Assembly (NCBI GenBank): GCA_964531745.1
Contig: CAZHFX010000025.1
Location: 1-15,007 of the forward strand
Reading direction: 5' to 3'
Length of the DNA stretch: 15,007 bases
Source of the DNA: JACRFW01 sp964531745
Lineage (GTDB): Bacteria > Patescibacteriota > Patescibacteriia > Magasanikbacterales > GWA2-37-8
The number at the start of each line of letters is the position of its first letter. Position 1 is the first letter of the stretch. Shown here piece by piece: positions 11,862 through 15,007 of this stretch. The position numbers and the translations under genes were made by a program. The notes beneath the pieces are model-generated. The model did no database searches. It saw only the letters and a program-made list of their open reading frames with translations, and had not been told where the DNA came from.

Positions 11862-13034
11862 TTAGTATACCACATTACGTAAAGCCAGGCCAATAGAAAC
11901 CGCCAAACGCGGAGCGATGGAACGCAAAATCGGCCGCAGACCGTCTTGATACACCACCCGCCCCCAGGGATCGCCAATGTAGCATTTTACCTTGAATCGG
12001 CCGGCAATTTCTTCGGCCAAATACGGGAACAAGGCGCCGCCGCCGGTTAAAATCACCTTTTCCGGGCGTTTATTCTGGTTATCGCTTTGGCGAAGGAACA
12101 TTTCTAAACTATATTCTATCTCTTTCAAAATCGGATCAACGACAGAATTAAAAAACTCCAAAAACTTGGCGCGCGGCAGAAGGCCATCGCCGCCATCGCC
12201 GCCTTCAATTAGGTGTGTGAAGACATCACGCTTGAGCTGTTCGGTAATCCCCGGCTCTATTCCAAGCAATCGCTCCAGCACGGCGTTGATGCGCGCGCCG
12301 CCCATCTCCAAACTGTGGTGAGTGATTGGAACAGCCTGATCAATAATAAAAAAATTAGTGCGCTCGGCGCCGATATCAACGAGCATGGTGGTGGCGGTGT
12401 CGCGGCCGATGAGCGAACGAGAAAGAGCGACCGACTCCGGTTCAAGCGACTCTAGATTGAGACCGGCCAGTTTGAATATCTTGGTATAAAAAACCACCAA
12501 AGCGCGCGGGACGGCGTTCACCAGCACTTTTTGGCTCGCCGCCCCCGGAGCCCCCGGGATAATTTGCGAATCCAGCACCATCTCTTCCAGAGGATAAGGC
12601 AAAAGCTTTTTCACTTCGGCCCGCAGAATCCGGTTGAACTCCTCTTTTTTTACCAAAGGAAGAGTCACGATGGCGTGAAATACGGCCGACACCGGCAAAC
12701 TGGCGACCGCCATTTTCGTTTTCACTTTCGCTTCAGCGCACACCGAACGAATAATACCCGCGTAGCGCTCCGCTTGCTTATCGTCTGCCATTAACATCGG
12801 GCTACTGGCGCCGCCCGCCGTCCCTTCTTTTTGGCCATCATTTGCCCCGGCCGCCAATTCAACCGCCGTCAGTTCTTTTTTGTCTAGCAAACGGTGAACG
12901 TTTTGCGCGCCAGTGGTAAGGCCATAGGTAAAAAGGACCGGGCGCTTTTTTTCTTCCCGCAATTCAACCAGTTTCACCCCGCCAGCGCCCAGGTCTACGC
13001 CGAGATACGATTTTATTTTTCCAAAACCAAACAT
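11862..13034 (-). CDS. pilM: Type IV pilus assembly protein PilM
   Basis: 390 residues, slightly longer than the usual 350 or so. PilM is an actin-like cytoplasmic ATPase that binds the N-terminal tail of PilN and links the inner-membrane pilus platform to the motor. Seen here: YLGVDLGAGGVKLVEL at 10-25 (first phosphate loop), VASLPVSAVFHAIVTLPLV near 110-128, the conserved EEF-LR-E-KKLLPYPLEEM region (131-152), MLVDIGAERTNFFII at 217-231 (second phosphate loop), EMGGARIN near 243, and VILTGGGALFPYLAEEI near 327-343 (adenosine motif). A low-complexity Gly/Ala-rich insertion lies at about 61-78. pilN and pilO, which usually follow pilM, are absent here; instead come a response regulator, a pilin and the prepilin peptidase. 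Confidence 0.93.
   Translation of the reverse strand: MFGFGKIKSYLGVDLGAGGVKLVELREEKKRPVLFTYGLTTGAQNVHRLLDKKELTAVELAAGANDGQKEGTAGGASSPMLMADDKQAERYAGIIRSVCAEAKVKTKMAVASLPVSAVFHAIVTLPLVKKEEFNRILRAEVKKLLPYPLEEMVLDSQIIPGAPGAASQKVLVNAVPRALVVFYTKIFKLAGLNLESLEPESVALSRSLIGRDTATTMLVDIGAERTNFFIIDQAVPITHHSLEMGGARINAVLERLLGIEPGITEQLKRDVFTHLIEGGDGGDGLLPRAKFLEFFNSVVDPILKEIEYSLEMFLRQSDNQNKRPEKVILTGGGALFPYLAEEIAGRFKVKCYIGDPWGRVVYQDGLRPILRSIAPRLAVSIGLALRNVVY
11864..11872 (-). promoter_or_regulatory. Extended -10 promoter of the response regulator
   Basis: On the minus strand TGG-TATACT, followed by AA; the TATACTAA includes the last Tyr codon and stop codon of pilM. Predicted start near 11857, about 35 nt before the ATG at 11822. 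No clear -35. Confidence 0.5.
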
Positions 13035-13055
13035 AAGTCATTGTTAGCTGATTAC

Positions 13056-13061
13056 AGTATA
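13056..13061 (-). promoter_or_regulatory. -10 box of pilM
   Basis: TATACT on the minus strand after TTTTTTGC, 21 nt before the pilM ATG. The -35 region is weak. It is divergent from the TATACT box of cysS. Confidence 0.45.
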
Positions 13062-13117
13062 GCAAAAAACAGCCGCGCCGTATATGAACTGTTGATAACT
13101 GTTGAAAAATAGGTTAC

Positions 13118-13123
13118 TATACT
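13118..13123 (+). promoter_or_regulatory. -10 box of cysS
   Basis: TATACT on the plus strand. Upstream lie two GAACTGTTGA/TAACTGTTGA-like direct repeats (13086-13105), but no well-spaced -35. The repeat element begins at the last T of this box, so the transcript would start inside the element. Confidence 0.5.
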
Positions 13124-13229
13124 GTCATTCTGAGCGGAGCGAAGAATCTTCCGCTTATGCCCCGTAGCACACGGTTGGCGACGCAATTTTGAAGATCCTT
13201 CATCCGCCTGAGGCGGATTCAGGATGACA
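13123..13229. mobile_element. MITE-like inverted-repeat element in the cysS leader
   Basis: 107 bp with inverted ends: TGTCATTCTGAG at the left and TCAGGATGACA at the right. GAAGAATCTTC near the left end pairs with GAAGATCCTTC near the right. Near the right end it contains the GC palindrome ATCCGCCT-G-AGGCGGAT (13202-13218). Same family as the copy in ligA. It ends 5 nt before the cysS ATG. Confidence 0.8.
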
Positions 13230-13234
13230 ATTTT

Positions 13235-14626
13235 ATGACAATCAAACTCTACAACACGCTTACCCGACAAACCGAAGAATTAAGACCTCTTAAAAAGAGA
13301 CGCGTCGGCCTCTATACTTGCGGCCCCACTGTGTATAACTACGCTCACATCGGCAACCTGCGCACCTACATTTTTGAAGATATCCTGAAACGAACGCTTA
13401 CCCACAACGGTCTCAAAGTAAAACACGCGATGAACATCACCGACGTTGGGCACCTCGTGAGCGACGCGGACGAGGGCGAGGACAAAATGGAAAAAGGCGC
13501 CAAACGCGAAGGCAAGACCGCTTGGGAAATCGCCAAATTTTATACCAAAGCCTTCAAACAAGACCTCGCCGCTCTAAATATTGAAGAACCGAACATTTGG
13601 TGCCAAGCCACCAACCATATTAAAGAGCAAACAAAGCTGGTACAAAAACTAGAAAAAAAAGGTTTTACCTACCAAACCGCGGACGGCGTTTATTTTGATA
13701 CATCTAAACTCCCCGACTACGGCAAACTGGCCAATTTAAAAAATCAGGAACTGAAAGCCGGCGCGCGGGTGGCGATCGGCGACAAAAAAAATCCAACCGA
13801 CTTTGCGCTGTGGAAATTCTCGCCTGTTGACGAGAAGCGCCAAATGGAATGGCCCAGCCCGTGGGGAGTCGGTTTTCCGGGCTGGCATATTGAATGTTCG
13901 GCCATGGCAGTAAAATATTTGGGACAACCGTTTGATATACACTGCGGCGGCATTGACCATGTGCCCGTGCACCACACCAACGAAATCGCCCAAAGCGAAG
14001 CCGCTGAAGGCAAGCCACTCGCAAATATCTGGATGCACGGCGAATTTTTGCTCATCGGCGCAGACAAGATGGCCAAATCCGGTGAAAATTTTATTACCTT
14101 GCAAACGATTAAAGACCGTGGCATTAACCCGCTGGCCTATCGCTATTTTTTACTGCAAACGCATTACCGCAAACAACTTACATTTAGCTGGGAAGCGCTC
14201 AAAGCCGCCGAGAACGGTTTGGAACACCTCTATAATATGGCTCGCTCGCTCGCCCCAACTGTCATTCTGACCCCGCCTTCACGGGGGAAGAATCCCTCTC
14301 TTATCAAACAACAATTTTCTTCGGCCATCAACTCCGACCTAGATATCCCGGCCGCCCTTGCTCTAGTTTGGAAAGCGCTCAAAGAAAAAACAATTGACCA
14401 AAAAACTCTCTTGGAGTTTGATGAAGTGCTGGGGCTAGAAATTAAAAAACATCTCAAAGAAAAAAAAGAGAAACTCCCCGGCGCTGTAGAAAAAATAATT
14501 AACGCGCGCGACCTGGCTCGCGCCGCCAAAAACTTCGCCGAAAGCGACCGCCTGCGCCGGGAGCTGGAGGCTCAAGGTTACACAGTTGAAGATACAAAAG
14601 ACGGAACGCGTGTTACAAAAAAATAA
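13235..14626 (+). CDS. cysS: Cysteinyl-tRNA synthetase
   Basis: 463 residues, normal length. It charges tRNA-Cys with cysteine. Class I motifs: HIGN at 38-41 in YNYAHIGNLRTY, and KMAKS at 278-282 as the KMSKS loop. Zinc ligands that select cysteine: Cys29 (TCGPTVYN), Cys221 (WHIECSAM), His246 and Glu250 (PVHHTNEIAQSE). The ALWKFSP (191-197) and GFPGWHIE blocks are also typical. The C-terminal helices include a repeat-derived insertion at 342-357 (VILTPPSRGKNPSL), in the linker after the catalytic core, and end with DTKDGTRVTKK. The only ribosome binding site candidate is AGGA (13221-13224), which belongs to the repeat element upstream. Its 3' end overlaps the convergent HIT gene by 49 nt. Confidence 0.96.
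   Translation: MTIKLYNTLTRQTEELRPLKKRRVGLYTCGPTVYNYAHIGNLRTYIFEDILKRTLTHNGLKVKHAMNITDVGHLVSDADEGEDKMEKGAKREGKTAWEIAKFYTKAFKQDLAALNIEEPNIWCQATNHIKEQTKLVQKLEKKGFTYQTADGVYFDTSKLPDYGKLANLKNQELKAGARVAIGDKKNPTDFALWKFSPVDEKRQMEWPSPWGVGFPGWHIECSAMAVKYLGQPFDIHCGGIDHVPVHHTNEIAQSEAAEGKPLANIWMHGEFLLIGADKMAKSGENFITLQTIKDRGINPLAYRYFLLQTHYRKQLTFSWEALKAAENGLEHLYNMARSLAPTVILTPPSRGKNPSLIKQQFSSAINSDLDIPAALALVWKALKEKTIDQKTLLEFDEVLGLEIKKHLKEKKEKLPGAVEKIINARDLARAAKNFAESDRLRRELEAQGYTVEDTKDGTRVTKK
14260..14296. repeat. Half copy of the TGTCATTCTGA repeat inside cysS
   Basis: TGTCATTCTGACCCC, then CCGCCTTCACGGGGGAAGAATCCC in two adjoining parts. It has the left end of the family and its GAAGAATCCC block but no right end ATGACA. 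It is read in frame as VILTPPSRGKNPSL. Confidence 0.65.
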
Positions 14627-14922
14627 CCCTGCTCATTATAGCGGGGCACCAAATGCCAATGCACATGCTTGGCCTCATCCATATAAACCAAATAGACTTT
14701 TTTAATACCCAGTGTTTTTAACAAAGCCGAGCGCACCTCATCCACTTTGTCCATGAGATATTCATATTCTCTTTTTTCCAGCAAATGCAAATCTGATACA
14801 TGTTTTTTCCAGACCACCATTGTGTGCCCCTTGACCACGGGAAAATTCGCCAGACAGGCGTACAGGATATTATCTTCGTAAATAATCGCTAAAGGATGGG
14901 GTTTGGGGAGAGATAATCTCAT
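14578..14922 (-). CDS. HIT-family (histidine triad) protein
   Basis: 114 residues, typical for small HIT proteins, which bind nucleotides and hydrolyse phosphoramidates or dinucleoside polyphosphates. The triad is HVHWHLVPR with His86, His88 and His90. Earlier family text: IIYEDNILYACLANFPVVKG (13-32), equivalent to the usual DE...AF-D-P...GH, followed by HTMVVWKKHVSDL. The substrate cannot be told. The start ATG lies 4 nt after the stop codon of the upstream membrane protein, so the two are likely co-transcribed. No clear Shine-Dalgarno site. The last 49 nt run antisense through the end of cysS; the C-terminal tail VPSFVSSTV is encoded there and may be a late extension. Confidence 0.9.
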   Translation of the reverse strand: MRLSLPKPHPLAIIYEDNILYACLANFPVVKGHTMVVWKKHVSDLHLLEKREYEYLMDKVDEVRSALLKTLGIKKVYLVYMDEAKHVHWHLVPRYNEQGYFFVTRVPSFVSSTV

Positions 14923-14926
14923 AGGC

Positions 14927-15007
14927 TTACAGCCACTTCTTTTTCTTGAAAACCAAAAGCATCAGCGCGGCGAGTAGAACGATCAGCCACAAAATAATCC
15001 AAAAACC
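14927..15007 (-). CDS. C-terminus of a membrane protein (5' part outside window)
   Basis: The last 26 codons of a minus-strand gene: one hydrophobic helix (WIILWLIVLLAALMLLVF) followed by the basic end KKKKWL and TAA (14927-14929). A final helix with a positive tail is typical of a C-terminal membrane anchor on a surface protein or of the last helix of a polytopic protein. The rest is not in the window, so nothing can be said about function. It sits 4 nt upstream of the HIT gene. Confidence 0.7.
   Translation of the reverse strand, partial: GFWIILWLIVLLAALMLLVFKKKKWL

Noticed and set aside
13052..13270. A minus-strand 72-codon ORF reading VILNPPQADEG and ILRSAQNDS
   Set aside because: This is the translated repeat element plus promoter region, a known type of false ORF.

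Overview
The window looks like chromosomal DNA of a Candidate Phyla Radiation bacterium (Patescibacteria, most likely Parcubacteria-like). This is inferred from gene content, short intergenic gaps, scarce Shine-Dalgarno sites, proteins carrying small in-frame insertions, and a type IV pilus set with PilM. TGA is read as a stop (end of the membrane protein gene at 854), so there is no sign of the recoding seen in Gracilibacteria or SR1. No phylogeny could be run.

Layout. 1-1654 (minus): an eight-helix membrane protein followed after 2 nt by an anchored protein that resembles an HtrA/trypsin-like domain with all three catalytic residues replaced; it runs off the left edge. 1794-3973 (plus): a translation and ribosome-rescue block smpB, ssrA (tmRNA), infC, rpmI, rplT. 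infC starts only 9 nt after the tmRNA 3' end, and two spacers in this block are filled by long hairpins built from 8-9 nt tandem repeats. 3995-4127 (plus): a consensus sigma70 promoter, then a roughly 95-nt self-complementary RNA with a C-rich apical loop and a U tract, which I read as an unrecognised small RNA. 4217-4778: a doubtful small ORF, a perfect 20-bp palindrome, tRNA-Asp(GTC) with its own promoter, and the scar of a toxin-antitoxin operon whose promoter and operator remain intact.

4812-9943 (minus): ppsA, with an unusual membrane-anchored C-terminal extension, and ligA. 9950-13034 (minus): prepilin peptidase, a type IV pilin-like protein, a single-domain response regulator and PilM, a partial pilus module without PilB, PilC, PilN or PilO in view. 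13235-14626 (plus): cysS. 14578-15007 (minus): a HIT-family protein overlapping the cysS 3' end, and the C-terminus of a membrane protein.

The main theme beyond the genes is small repeat elements. One family (ends TGTCATTCTGA / ATGACA) occurs three times: inside the zinc finger of ligA, between the cysS promoter and its start codon, and inside cysS as a half copy. A second palindromic family lies in ppsA, a short GC-rich palindrome lies in ppsA and in the cysS leader, and a 14-nt tandem repeat lies in ligA. The coding copies keep the reading frame and sit in loops or linkers.
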